Shown in pieces: positions 34,628 through 43,656 of a stretch of DNA of 64,000 nucleotides. The stretch is from Roseivirga thermotolerans (GTDB lineage Bacteria > Bacteroidota > Bacteroidia > Cytophagales > Cyclobacteriaceae). Positions within the stretch are counted from its first letter, which is position 1. Each line of letters starts with the position of its first letter. The notes under the pieces were generated by a model. That model was not told the origin of the DNA, made no database searches, and saw nothing but the letters and a program-made list of their open reading frames with translations. The translations under genes and the position numbers were made by a program. The stretch is from positions 853,406 to 917,405 of the forward strand of contig NZ_BNAG01000002.1 in the NCBI RefSeq assembly GCF_014653175.1. The letters are read 5' to 3'.

Positions 34628-35098
34628 ATGGATAAGTTTATAGGGTTTTTCAGAACAGTCAGTTACGTATTATTCACAGCAGCCTTGTTATGGTCCTATG
34701 CCTACATGGTAGGGCAGGTTACCTATCGGTTCGATACTCAGGGAAATCCAATTTATGCGGTAGACAGAAATACCTATTTCTTTGGTGCATTGGCTATTTT
34801 CATTTTGACCAATGTTGTTTGCTCCGTGTTCATACAAACGCTCAAGAAAATTAAAACCACCGAAGATGGTTCAGGATTGAGAAATAGAAGCCTTAAGCTG
34901 GATCTAATAACCTGGACTAAAGGTTTTGCAGGAATTGTCAACCTTTTCTTTGGCCTCATTATGTTTTTCCTTGGTTTAATGAACCTGGCTGAATCGCAGC
35001 AATCTAAAACCCTTGGATTCTATGTATATCTGGGGCCAATTCTGATAGTAGTGTGGTTTTTCTACCTGGCGTACTTACTGGGAAAGAGTAGATCATAG
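34628..35098 (+). CDS. Four-helix membrane protein of unknown function
   Basis: The 156-aa product has four predicted membrane helices (about residues 8-28, 50-70, 98-120 and 130-150). A polar stretch between the first two (YRFDTQGNPIYAVDRNTYFF) and a basic loop (KKIKTTEDGSGLRNRSLKLD) after the second are the other features. No catalytic motif is seen and I do not recognise a family. It stands alone, divergent from the desaturase pair and 150 bp before parE. Confidence 0.65.
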   Translation: MDKFIGFFRTVSYVLFTAALLWSYAYMVGQVTYRFDTQGNPIYAVDRNTYFFGALAIFILTNVVCSVFIQTLKKIKTTEDGSGLRNRSLKLDLITWTKGFAGIVNLFFGLIMFFLGLMNLAESQQSKTLGFYVYLGPILIVVWFFYLAYLLGKSRS

Positions 35099-35248
35099 AC
35101 TAACTCGCTCATTTTCAGAAGGCACCTTTAACGAAATTCTAATGCCTTTTTAGGACACGTGCATTTTTAGAATTTTAGTTCTAACTTCCGCTTTTGTTGT
35201 ATGCAAAAGTGCATCACATGCTTCTAACCTAAGTAGTTGAAATTCTGA

Positions 35249-37114
35249 ATGGCAGATCAAGTAGCGAATTATACCGAAGATAGTATTCGGTCCCTCGATT
35301 GGAAAGAACACATAAGACTACGACCCGGTATGTATATCGGAAAATTGGGCGATGGATCGGCCCAAGACGATGGTATCTATGTACTGGTAAAAGAAATTAT
35401 CGATAATAGTATCGATGAACACATGATGGGCTTCGGTAAGACCATCGATGTGAAAGTATCCGAACACAAAGTAGAAGTAAGAGATTACGGTCGTGGTATA
35501 CCTTTGGGAAAAGTTGTAGACTGTGTTTCCAAGATCAACACCGGAGGAAAATACGATAGTGGGGCCTTTCAAAAATCGGTAGGACTGAATGGAGTAGGTA
35601 CAAAGGCCGTAAATGCTTTGTCTACCTATTTTAAAGTGCAGTCTTATAGAGACGGTAAAACCAAAGTAGCAGAGTTTGAGAGAGGGGAGATCGTAAACGA
35701 TGCTAAGGAAACAACCACTAGTGCAAGAAACGGTACTCAGATAGTCTTTAGGCCCGATGAGACCATTTTCAAAAATTACCACTTTATTCCCCAATACCTG
35801 GACGATCTCATTTGGAACTATTGCTTCCTCAATGCCGGGTTGACCATTAACTTCAACGGAGTAAAATATCATTCGGAAAAAGGCTTGTACGATCTTCTTT
35901 CGCGTAAAACCGATGTAGATAGCCTCAGGTATCCCATTATTCACCTGAAGGGAGACGATATTGAAATAGCGCTTTCGCATACCAACCAATACGGTGAGGA
36001 ATACTATTCATTCGTAAATGGGCAATACACTACACAAGGGGGGACACACCAGGCCGCTTTGAGAGAAGCGCTGGTAAAAACCATTCGTGAGTTTTACAAT
36101 AAAAACTTCGATGCAACTGATGTTCGGGCATCCATAGTAGGTGCCATAGCTGTTCGAGTGCAAGAGCCTGTGTTTGAGTCACAAACCAAGACAAAACTAG
36201 GCTCGCAAAACGTGGCTCCCGATGGTCCAACCATGCGGACTTTTGTGAACGATTTTGTGAAGAAAGCCCTCGATGACTATTTGCATAAGGACTCAAAAAC
36301 AGCCGATGCCCTGTTAAAACGTATTCTTCAGTCGGAAAGAGAACGTAAAGAAATTGCCGGTATTAAGAAGCTGGCCAACGAAAGAGCTAAGAAAGCAAAC
36401 CTGCACAACAAAAAACTCAGAGACTGTCGTATTCATTTGGACGATAAAAAGGCCGATGAAGACTTGCGCAATGCAACCACTCTCTTTATAACAGAGGGCG
36501 ACTCGGCCAGTGGTTCAATCACCAAGTCTCGCGATGTGCAAACCCAGGCAGTTTTTAGTTTGCGAGGTAAGCCGCTCAACTGCTACGGACAAACCAAAAA
36601 AGTGGTCTATGAAAATGAGGAGTTCAACCTGCTGCAGCACGCACTCAATATTGAAGACGGCCTGGACGGTTTGCGTTACGATAAAATTGTGATTGCCACC
36701 GATGCTGATGTAGACGGCATGCACATTAGACTGCTGCTGCTAACTTATTTCTTGCAATTTTTCCCCGATTTGGTGAGGAGAGGGCACGTCTATATTCTCG
36801 AAACCCCTTTGTTTAGGGTGAGAAACAAGAAAGAGACCATCTATTGCTACAGCGATGAAGAGCGCAGAGCAGCTATTGCCAAGCTGGGAAATAAGCCGGA
36901 GATTACACGATTCAAGGGGTTGGGCGAAATTTCTCCTGATGAGTTTAAAGGGTTTATTGGTCCTGACATGCGTCTAGAACCCATCATCCTTAAAAAAGAA
37001 ACCAGTATTAAAGAAATACTAAGCTTCTACATGGGCAAAAATACTCCCGACAGGCAAGACTTCATTATAGAAAACCTACGCATTGAGAAAGATCTGGCCG
37101 AGGAGGTAGCCTAA
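35249..37114 (+). CDS. parE: DNA topoisomerase IV subunit B
   Basis: ParE is the ATPase subunit of topoisomerase IV, which unlinks replicated chromosomes. The 621-aa protein has the GHKL ATPase motifs (EIIDNSIDE near residue 50, DYGRGIP near 88, [14 protein letters not shown] near 113), the transducer domain and the Toprim domain with EGDSASG (about 413) and [10 protein letters not shown] (about 489). Its closeness to parC, not to gyrA, and its length support ParE over GyrB. It precedes parC by 290 bp. Confidence 0.93.
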   Translation: MADQVANYTEDSIRSLDWKEHIRLRPGMYIGKLGDGSAQDDGIYVLVKEIIDNSIDEHMMGFGKTIDVKVSEHKVEVRDYGRGIPLGKVVDCVSKINTGGKYDSGAFQKSVGLNGVGTKAVNALSTYFKVQSYRDGKTKVAEFERGEIVNDAKETTTSARNGTQIVFRPDETIFKNYHFIPQYLDDLIWNYCFLNAGLTINFNGVKYHSEKGLYDLLSRKTDVDSLRYPIIHLKGDDIEIALSHTNQYGEEYYSFVNGQYTTQGGTHQAALREALVKTIREFYNKNFDATDVRASIVGAIAVRVQEPVFESQTKTKLGSQNVAPDGPTMRTFVNDFVKKALDDYLHKDSKTADALLKRILQSERERKEIAGIKKLANERAKKANLHNKKLRDCRIHLDDKKADEDLRNATTLFITEGDSASGSITKSRDVQTQAVFSLRGKPLNCYGQTKKVVYENEEFNLLQHALNIEDGLDGLRYDKIVIATDADVDGMHIRLLLLTYFLQFFPDLVRRGHVYILETPLFRVRNKKETIYCYSDEERRAAIAKLGNKPEITRFKGLGEISPDEFKGFIGPDMRLEPIILKKETSIKEILSFYMGKNTPDRQDFIIENLRIEKDLAEEVA

Positions 37115-37374
37115 GTGTGGGCTTCTCATTGGTCCGGGCAATGCAAAAGTCTTTCCCCAGTCTTTTTGATTGTGCGAAGGATGAATGAAGACAGATTGGG
37201 AGTTTGAGACAAGAAGCTGATTGTTGAAATAAAACCGGTAGAAATACCGAGCCATATAATTTAGAACCTGGCGTTGAGTGGCCCATCAATTGGGGTAACC
37301 ATGAGCCTGGAGATAAAAAGTAACTCCGTTTTGTTAAAGGACGGTCTGAATAGAATTGTGAGTAAACTTTAACC

Positions 37375-37401
37375 TTTTGCGCTCTTTGCGCACTTTGCGG
37401 T
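37375..37401 (+). repeat. Three tandem 9-bp units ending next to the parC start codon
   Basis: TTTTGCGCT, CTTTGCGCA and CTTTGCGGT stand head to tail, followed by AAA and the ATG of parC at 37405. The rest of the 290-bp parE-parC gap has no gene or hairpin of note. Confidence 0.55.
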
Positions 37402-37404
37402 AAA

Positions 37405-40110
37405 ATGAGTGAAGAAAATTTAGAAAACATCAACGAAGAAGATGGTGAAATCAAAGAGGTTATTCCCGTTTCGGGCATGTACCAAAATTGGTTTCTCGAC
37501 TATGCTTCCTATGTAATTTTAGAAAGGGCTGTTCCGGCCATAGAAGATGGACTGAAACCTGTTCAGAGGCGCATAATGCACTCCATGAAAGAAATGGACG
37601 ATGGCCGTTTCAATAAGGTTGCCAATATCATTGGTCAAACCATGCAGTATCATCCTCATGGAGACGCCTCTATTGGCGATGCCATTGTAAACCTTGGTCA
37701 GAAAGACTTACTAATTGAAACTCAGGGTAACTGGGGAGACATTCGTACTGGAGACAGTGCAGCAGCTCCCAGGTATATTGAAGCACGTCTTTCCAAGTTT
37801 GCACTGGAGGTAGTGTTCAATCCGCAAACCACCAACTGGCAGTTGTCTTACGATGGCCGTAAAAAAGAGCCCATCACCCTGCCCGTTAAGTTTCCGTTGC
37901 TGTTGGCTCAGGGAGTAGAGGGTATTGCAGTAGGACTTTCTACTAAAATTCTACCCCACAATTTTAACGAACTCATTCAGGCCTCTATTAAAATACTGCA
38001 AGGCAAGAAGCCTAAAATTTACCCTGACTTTCCTACGGGCGGTATGGCCGATTTTTCAGAATACAATGAAGGGCTCAGGGGAGGTAAGGTAAAAGTGAGG
38101 GCCAAAATAGAAGAGCTCGACAAAAAAACGCTGATCATCAAAGACATTCCTTTTGGCACTACAACCACCAGTCTTATAGACTCCATTATAAAAGCCAACG
38201 ATAAGGGAAAAATTAAGATTAAGAAGGTAATAGACAACACGGCCGAACATGTAGAAATACTTATTGAACTGGCTGCCGGTCAGTCACCTAATATCACCAT
38301 AGATGCTCTATACGCTTTTACCGATTGTGAAGTAAGTATTTCACCCAATGCTTGTGTAATTATCGATGAAAAGCCACGATTCATAAGTGTCAATGAAATC
38401 TTAAAGCTTAATACAGATCAAACAGTCGATCTGTTAAGGCAGGAGTTGGAGATTAGGAAAGGAGAGTTGCTGGAGAAGATTCTCTTTTCATCACTCGAAA
38501 AGATTTTCATTGAAAACAGGATTTATCGCGATATAGAAGAATGCGAAACCTGGGAGTCTGTTTTAGAAACCATAGACAAAGGACTTGATCCATTCAAAGC
38601 CGATTTTTATCGTGAAATTACCACCGATGATATTATAAGGCTCACCGAAATTAAGATCAAGCGAATCTCCCGTTTCGATTCGTTTAAGGCCGATGAGCTC
38701 ATGCGGAAGCTGCAGGAGGAGTTGGCTGAAGTTGAACATAACCTTGCCAACCTGGTAGACTATGCCATTGCCTACTATCAGAATCTTTTGGATAAATATG
38801 GCAAGGGGCGTGAGCGTAAAACAGAAATCAAGTCATTCGAAAATATTGCAGCTACGGTAGTAGCTGCCAACAATGCCAAACTCTACGTAAACCGTGCTGA
38901 AGGCTTTATTGGCTATGGCCTAAAGAAAGATGAGTATGTATGCGAATGCTCTGATATTGATGATATTATCGTTTTCAGAAAAGACGGAAAGTTTCAGGTA
39001 GTAAGAATTTCCGACAAAGTATTTGTAGGGAAAGACATACTCTACGCGGGCGTCTTTAATAAGAACGATGAGCGCATGGTTTATAACATGATGTACCTTG
39101 ATGGTAAAACCGGGCGCACCATGGTAAAACGTTTTCAGGTATTAGCCATAACCCGCGATAAGGAATACGACCTGACCAAAGGAGCAAGAGGTTCTAAAAT
39201 ATTGTACTTTACAGCCAACCCCAATGGCGAGGCTGAGCTGGTGACCGTTTTCCTCACATCAGGCTGCAAAGCCCGCATCAAGGTTTTCGATTTCAACTTT
39301 GCCGATATTGAGATTAAAGGAAGAGGAGCCGGAGGTAATATTGTTACGCGCTATCCCGTGCGTAAAATTCAGCTCAAAATGGAAGGCAAGTCTACCCTTG
39401 GAGGCTTAGATATTTGGTATGATGATGCGGTGGGTCGATTGAATCGGGATGAAAGGGGCGAGCTGCTCGGTAATTTTCAGGCCGATGATAAAATACTGGT
39501 TATTTATAACAATGGTGAATATGAACTCACCAGCTTTGACCTGACTAACCGCTATGAACCGGATAAGATTCACCTCATTGAGAAGTTCGATCCACAAAAA
39601 CCTATTGCCGCTGTTCATTATGATCCGGCATCGGCTCAGCACTACATTAAAAGGTTTCAGATAGAAACTTCCACTATGGACAAGCGCTTCTGTTTCATTA
39701 GTGAAGAAAAGGGAGCAAAATTGTTACTGGCTACCACCGAGGAGTCTGCTCAACTGGAAGTACACTATACTGTTAAAGGTTCGCGAGAGCGGAAGACCTC
39801 TGTCTTTGACATTGATATGCTTATAGACGTAAAAGGCTGGAAGGCTACCGGAAATAAACTTTCTCCGCACTCGGTAAAAAAAGTAGTGCTGCTTAGCGAT
39901 AAGAAGCAAAAAACAAAAGAAGAACCCGAAGCTGAGCAAAAAGATGAACCAAAGGAGGGCCCGGCAGAGGCAAAACCTGAGGCTGATAAAGCCAAGCCTG
40001 CCGATGACAGCTCAAAGCCGGAAAAGGTAGACCCCAAGCCATCTGGAAAAAAGGGAGGAGAAGATAAAACAGGAGGATATAATGTGGGCGAAACCATCGA
40101 CCTGTTTTAG
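37405..40110 (+). CDS. parC: DNA topoisomerase IV subunit A
   Basis: ParC cuts and rejoins DNA with ParE. The breakage-reunion domain has DGLKPVQRRIMHSM (48-61), the HPHGDASI quinolone-region segment (83-90) and the catalytic Tyr124 in AAPRYIEARL. The C-terminal beta-pinwheel DNA-wrapping domain (residues about 490-830) is followed by a 70-residue low-complexity acidic/basic tail rich in Lys, Glu and Pro that ends GYNVGETIDLF. At 901 aa it is longer than E. coli ParC (752 aa) mainly through this C-terminal part. The next hairpin terminator is at 40231. Confidence 0.93.
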   Translation: MSEENLENINEEDGEIKEVIPVSGMYQNWFLDYASYVILERAVPAIEDGLKPVQRRIMHSMKEMDDGRFNKVANIIGQTMQYHPHGDASIGDAIVNLGQKDLLIETQGNWGDIRTGDSAAAPRYIEARLSKFALEVVFNPQTTNWQLSYDGRKKEPITLPVKFPLLLAQGVEGIAVGLSTKILPHNFNELIQASIKILQGKKPKIYPDFPTGGMADFSEYNEGLRGGKVKVRAKIEELDKKTLIIKDIPFGTTTTSLIDSIIKANDKGKIKIKKVIDNTAEHVEILIELAAGQSPNITIDALYAFTDCEVSISPNACVIIDEKPRFISVNEILKLNTDQTVDLLRQELEIRKGELLEKILFSSLEKIFIENRIYRDIEECETWESVLETIDKGLDPFKADFYREITTDDIIRLTEIKIKRISRFDSFKADELMRKLQEELAEVEHNLANLVDYAIAYYQNLLDKYGKGRERKTEIKSFENIAATVVAANNAKLYVNRAEGFIGYGLKKDEYVCECSDIDDIIVFRKDGKFQVVRISDKVFVGKDILYAGVFNKNDERMVYNMMYLDGKTGRTMVKRFQVLAITRDKEYDLTKGARGSKILYFTANPNGEAELVTVFLTSGCKARIKVFDFNFADIEIKGRGAGGNIVTRYPVRKIQLKMEGKSTLGGLDIWYDDAVGRLNRDERGELLGNFQADDKILVIYNNGEYELTSFDLTNRYEPDKIHLIEKFDPQKPIAAVHYDPASAQHYIKRFQIETSTMDKRFCFISEEKGAKLLLATTEESAQLEVHYTVKGSRERKTSVFDIDMLIDVKGWKATGNKLSPHSVKKVVLLSDKKQKTKEEPEAEQKDEPKEGPAEAKPEADKAKPADDSSKPEKVDPKPSGKKGGEDKTGGYNVGETIDLF

Positions 40111-40230
40111 TAGGTAAGGCCTGCCGGAATAGGTATAAATAGGGGTATTAGGGCAGCGAGGTTGTTTACTTGGCACAAACACATAAACCTTTAGGGTTAA
40201 GGTTCAATAATATTGTTTGTTCATCTACTG

Positions 40231-40261
40231 AGCTGTCGGGTTATCCCTGACAGCTTTTTTT
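40231..40261 (+). terminator. Intrinsic terminator directly abutting the trmH start
   Basis: AGCTGTCGGG (40231-40240) pairs with CCCTGACAGCT (40245-40255) with one bulge, followed by a run of T that reaches 40261. The ATG of trmH is 40262-40264. It looks like the parC terminator but could also attenuate trmH. Confidence 0.8.
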
Positions 40262-40951
40262 ATGAAAGAGAAAGTAAATTTAGAGCTATTGCGTTATTTG
40301 GAGGGCTTTGTTACCCCCAACAAGATTAAGCTCATACAAGAGGTTTTGGCACATCGAACCCGACACGTAAGTGTTGTAATGGAAGATTTTTACCATTCGC
40401 AAAATGCCAGTGCCGTTATGCGCACCTGCGATTGCTTTGGAGTGCAGGATGTGTACATAACTCAGAGGCTGCACGATTATAACGTGAACCCCAATGTGGT
40501 AAGAGGTGCCTCCAAATGGCTTTCGATTCACAAGTTTGATCGTGAGGAGCAGAGCACCCGAAAGTGCTTTAAAGAACTGCGAAGTAAGAATTATCGCATA
40601 GTGGGTACAACCCCAAACCCCAATTGTGCATCTATATATGAGTTAGATTTAGAGCAACCGCTGGCTGTGGTTTTTGGAACCGAAAAACAAGGGCTTTCAG
40701 ACTATGCCAAACAGGAGGTAGACCAATTGGTGTATATTCCTATGTATGGATTTACAGAGTCTTTCAATGTTTCGGTGAGCGCAGCACTTATTTTAAATGA
40801 ATTGGTCAACAGGCTAAAAAAATCTGCCATACCATGGCAGCTTAGCCAGGAAGAAAAACACACACTGACATTCGAATGGTATCAGCAAATTGTAAAGAGG
40901 TCCGACCTGCACATCAAAAACTTTTTGCAGGAACAATCCGGCAAGAAGTGA
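40262..40951 (+). CDS. trmH: TrmH-family RNA 2'-O-methyltransferase
   Basis: The 229-aa SPOUT enzyme has the TrmH motifs NASAVMRTCDCFG (about residues 48-60), VVFGTEKQGLS (about 138-148) and IPMYGFTESFNVSVSAAL (about 159-176). These form the knotted SAM site. The N-terminal helix pair (LLRYLEGFVTPNKIKLIQEVLAHRTRH) matches TrmH, which methylates the ribose of G18 in tRNA. The ATG at 40262 is the first base after a terminator-like hairpin. No later Met precedes the conserved N-terminal region, so the start is firm and its translation context is odd. Confidence 0.9.
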   Translation: MKEKVNLELLRYLEGFVTPNKIKLIQEVLAHRTRHVSVVMEDFYHSQNASAVMRTCDCFGVQDVYITQRLHDYNVNPNVVRGASKWLSIHKFDREEQSTRKCFKELRSKNYRIVGTTPNPNCASIYELDLEQPLAVVFGTEKQGLSDYAKQEVDQLVYIPMYGFTESFNVSVSAALILNELVNRLKKSAIPWQLSQEEKHTLTFEWYQQIVKRSDLHIKNFLQEQSGKK

Positions 40952-41036
40952 CGTTGTGCACATTATCTGTTCAATCCAGTTACTTTTTATCCGGCCATAA
41001 CGTTACACTAAAGTTCTACAACCAAAAAATTCAAAA

Positions 41037-43547
41037 TTGAAAACAACCATTTGTTCGGTTCTGTTGGCCTTGTGGTGCATAAGCCACTGTGTCTTTGGTC
41101 AGACCATTATAGAAGGAAAGGTTACTGATGCAGAAACAGGAGACCCAATACCCTTTGCCAGCGTGTACTTTCAAGGGACGACCATTGGTGTTCCAACCGA
41201 TTTTGATGGTTTTTATCGTATAAAAGGTGAGGCCAAAAGCGATACCTTGGTGGTTTCCTACATTGGCTATGAAACCAAAACAAAGGCTTACCAAAAAGGA
41301 GTAACCCAAACCATTAATTTTCAGCTCAATCCTGAAGCAACCGCTTTGAGCGATTTTGTGGTAACAGCCGGGAAAGTAGAAAATCCGGCCTTTGATATAC
41401 TTAGGCAGGTAATGGATCATAAACCCATGAACGACAAGCGCAGGTTAGCTGCCTATGAGTTTGATAGCTACAACAAAATTGAAATTGATGTAGACAATAT
41501 TTCAGATAAGCTGAGGCAAAAGAAGTTTATGAGAAAAATTGCGGCAGTCCTAGACTCCATAGAGGTTATTGCAGGAGAAGACGGAAAGCCCATTTTGCCC
41601 CTTTTTATTTCCGAATCGCTATCAAGATACTATTATCGGTCCGACCCTAGACTTTCTAAAGAAGAAGTGCTCAAAACCAAAATAACCGGGGTGGGTATTG
41701 AAGACGGAAGTCTAATTTCACAAGTCATAGGTTCATCCTTTCAGCAATACAATTTTTACCAAAACCGAATGAATATTGTTGAGAAGGAGTTTGCCTCGCC
41801 CATTGCCGATGGCTGGAGAATTCTCTATGACTATGTGCTGGAAGATTCGGTGACTATTGGTGGAGAGTTTTGTTACCTGCTCGATTTTAAACCTAAAAAC
41901 GATCAGGAGCTGGCCTTTGTAGGTAAAATGTGGATTACCAAAAGAGATTTTGCCATAAAACAAATAGATGCTACGGTGCAGCGTACGGCCAATCTTAATT
42001 TTATTGAGAAAATTAAAATTCAACAAGAATTAGACAGGGTAGAAAACGGAGCCTGGTTGCCGGTAAAAACCCGTGTGCTTGTAGATGTGGCCGAAATAAC
42101 CAATAAATCGGCCGGTTTCCTGGCTAAATTCTATACCTCCAACCAAAACCTGAGAGTTACAGAACCAAGAGATACCCGGTTCTTTGACCGTGCTATTGAA
42201 CTTTCGGAGCAATCGCGCGAATATGATGAAAGCTTTTGGGAGCAAAACCGACACGATAAGCTCACTCCAACAGAGATTAATGTAATCTCTATGATTGATA
42301 CCCTTAAAAACATACCCATAGTAAAAACATGGACCACTCTGGCCAAAACCTTTGCCAGAGGTTATGTGGAGGTAGGGGCGTTCGATCTGGGGCCATGGCC
42401 CTTTTTACTCGGAAACAATAATATTGAAGGATGGCGTGTTCGTGTGGGAGGAAGAACCAATGAGCACTTTAGCCGAAGATGGCAGTTCAATGGCTACATG
42501 GCTTATGGTTTCGATGACGAGAAGTACAAATATGGCTTGGGAGCCACTTGGATTGCTGACCGAAACAACTGGACTACCTTCAATGTCAATTACCGAAAAG
42601 ACATAGATCAGTTCGGAATTCAACCCGATGCCCTTACCGATATTGATGGTGGAACTGCCTTTTTGGCCCTTACTCAACTAGGAAATCTCGTTCGGCCGTT
42701 TAGATACGAAAGTTATCAATTAGGAGCTTTCAGGCAGTTTTCGCGTGCCTTTTCAGCCGGAATTTTACTTACCAACAAAAGCTTTCAGCCGGAATTCGAT
42801 TTTAGGTACAGAACCAATTTGGAGAAACCCGATAGCCCCTTAGGGACAGATTTCTCTACCTCAGAAGTAACGCTGAGGTTAAAATATGCCAGAGACGAAT
42901 CGTTCATTATAAACGACAACAGTCGAATAAGTCTGGGAACCTTGCGCTGGCCCATGTTTATGGCTTCGGTTACCCGTGGCTTTAAGGGAGTGGCAGGAGG
43001 AGATTTTGACTATACAAGAATTAATCTTGGTGTTCAGCAGAGGCTCAAGCTTGGCTTCTGGGGAGTTTCCAACTACCAGATCAATGCCGGCCATACTTTC
43101 GAAGACCTGCCATATACTCTATTGAACGCCCATATTGGAAACGAACAAATTGTGTATACCACCATAGCCTTCAATACCATGCAGTTCTATGAGTTTGTGA
43201 GTCAGTCATACGCCTCTTTACGTTATCAGCACCAGTTTGGTGGGTTCATCCTCAACCGGGTTCCGTTAGTTAGAAAACTAAAGTGGCGACTAGTAGGTAC
43301 GGGCAATATTCTTTTTGGCGGAGTGAGTCAAAGCACCCTGGATGTGCAGGCACTAACCGATGAAAATGGAAACTCTCTGCCACAGTTTGATGTGCTGGAA
43401 AACGGACGGCCTTTTGCCGAAGTTGGGGTTGGGGTAGAAAATATTTTTAAGTTCTTTAGGGTAGACTATATCAGGCGCCTTACCTATCTGGAAAATCCAG
43501 GTGTCGAAAAATCAGCCATAAAGTTTAGCTTTAATCTTAGTCTCTAG
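41037..43547 (+). CDS. Outer-membrane protein with carboxypeptidase-like and DUF5686 domains
   Basis: The 836-aa product has a signal peptide (cleavage near VFG-Q, residue 21), then a carboxypeptidase-regulatory-like beta-sandwich (residues about 22-105: IEGKVTDAETGDPIPFASV, GFYRIKG). A large DUF5686 region follows, and the C-terminal half has alternating amphipathic strands ending in FSFNLSL, typical of an outer-membrane beta barrel. Such proteins are common in Bacteroidota; their function is unknown, and nutrient uptake is only a guess. The frame starts with TTG at 41037; the signal peptide follows directly, so no other start fits. Confidence 0.85.
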   Translation: MKTTICSVLLALWCISHCVFGQTIIEGKVTDAETGDPIPFASVYFQGTTIGVPTDFDGFYRIKGEAKSDTLVVSYIGYETKTKAYQKGVTQTINFQLNPEATALSDFVVTAGKVENPAFDILRQVMDHKPMNDKRRLAAYEFDSYNKIEIDVDNISDKLRQKKFMRKIAAVLDSIEVIAGEDGKPILPLFISESLSRYYYRSDPRLSKEEVLKTKITGVGIEDGSLISQVIGSSFQQYNFYQNRMNIVEKEFASPIADGWRILYDYVLEDSVTIGGEFCYLLDFKPKNDQELAFVGKMWITKRDFAIKQIDATVQRTANLNFIEKIKIQQELDRVENGAWLPVKTRVLVDVAEITNKSAGFLAKFYTSNQNLRVTEPRDTRFFDRAIELSEQSREYDESFWEQNRHDKLTPTEINVISMIDTLKNIPIVKTWTTLAKTFARGYVEVGAFDLGPWPFLLGNNNIEGWRVRVGGRTNEHFSRRWQFNGYMAYGFDDEKYKYGLGATWIADRNNWTTFNVNYRKDIDQFGIQPDALTDIDGGTAFLALTQLGNLVRPFRYESYQLGAFRQFSRAFSAGILLTNKSFQPEFDFRYRTNLEKPDSPLGTDFSTSEVTLRLKYARDESFIINDNSRISLGTLRWPMFMASVTRGFKGVAGGDFDYTRINLGVQQRLKLGFWGVSNYQINAGHTFEDLPYTLLNAHIGNEQIVYTTIAFNTMQFYEFVSQSYASLRYQHQFGGFILNRVPLVRKLKWRLVGTGNILFGGVSQSTLDVQALTDENGNSLPQFDVLENGRPFAEVGVGVENIFKFFRVDYIRRLTYLENPGVEKSAIKFSFNLSL

Positions 43548-43624
43548 TTATAAAATCAGTGCTTAGCACAAGGCTATGCAGATTTAAATTGCATATTTGC
43601 AGCCTGAATAGATTTTAACCCAAA

Positions 43625-43644
43625 CTGATGGTTTGTAGCATCAG
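43625..43644 (+). promoter_or_regulatory. Hairpin in the thrS leader resembling the tRNA-Thr anticodon arm
   Basis: CTGATG (43625-43630) pairs with CATCAG (43639-43644) around the loop GTTTGTAG, 12 nt before the thrS ATG. The loop contains TGT, the anticodon of the tRNA-Thr at 59016, preceded by T and followed by A as in a true anticodon loop. A possible -7 element (CATATTTG, 43592-43599) lies upstream. Confidence 0.5.
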
Positions 43645-43656
43645 AAAACGATTAAA

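Noticed and set aside
39765..40097. Minus-strand open frame of 110 codons opposite the parC tail, and many other long antisense frames
   Set aside because: They lie fully inside well-recognised genes and reflect codon bias or low-complexity sequence of the true gene.
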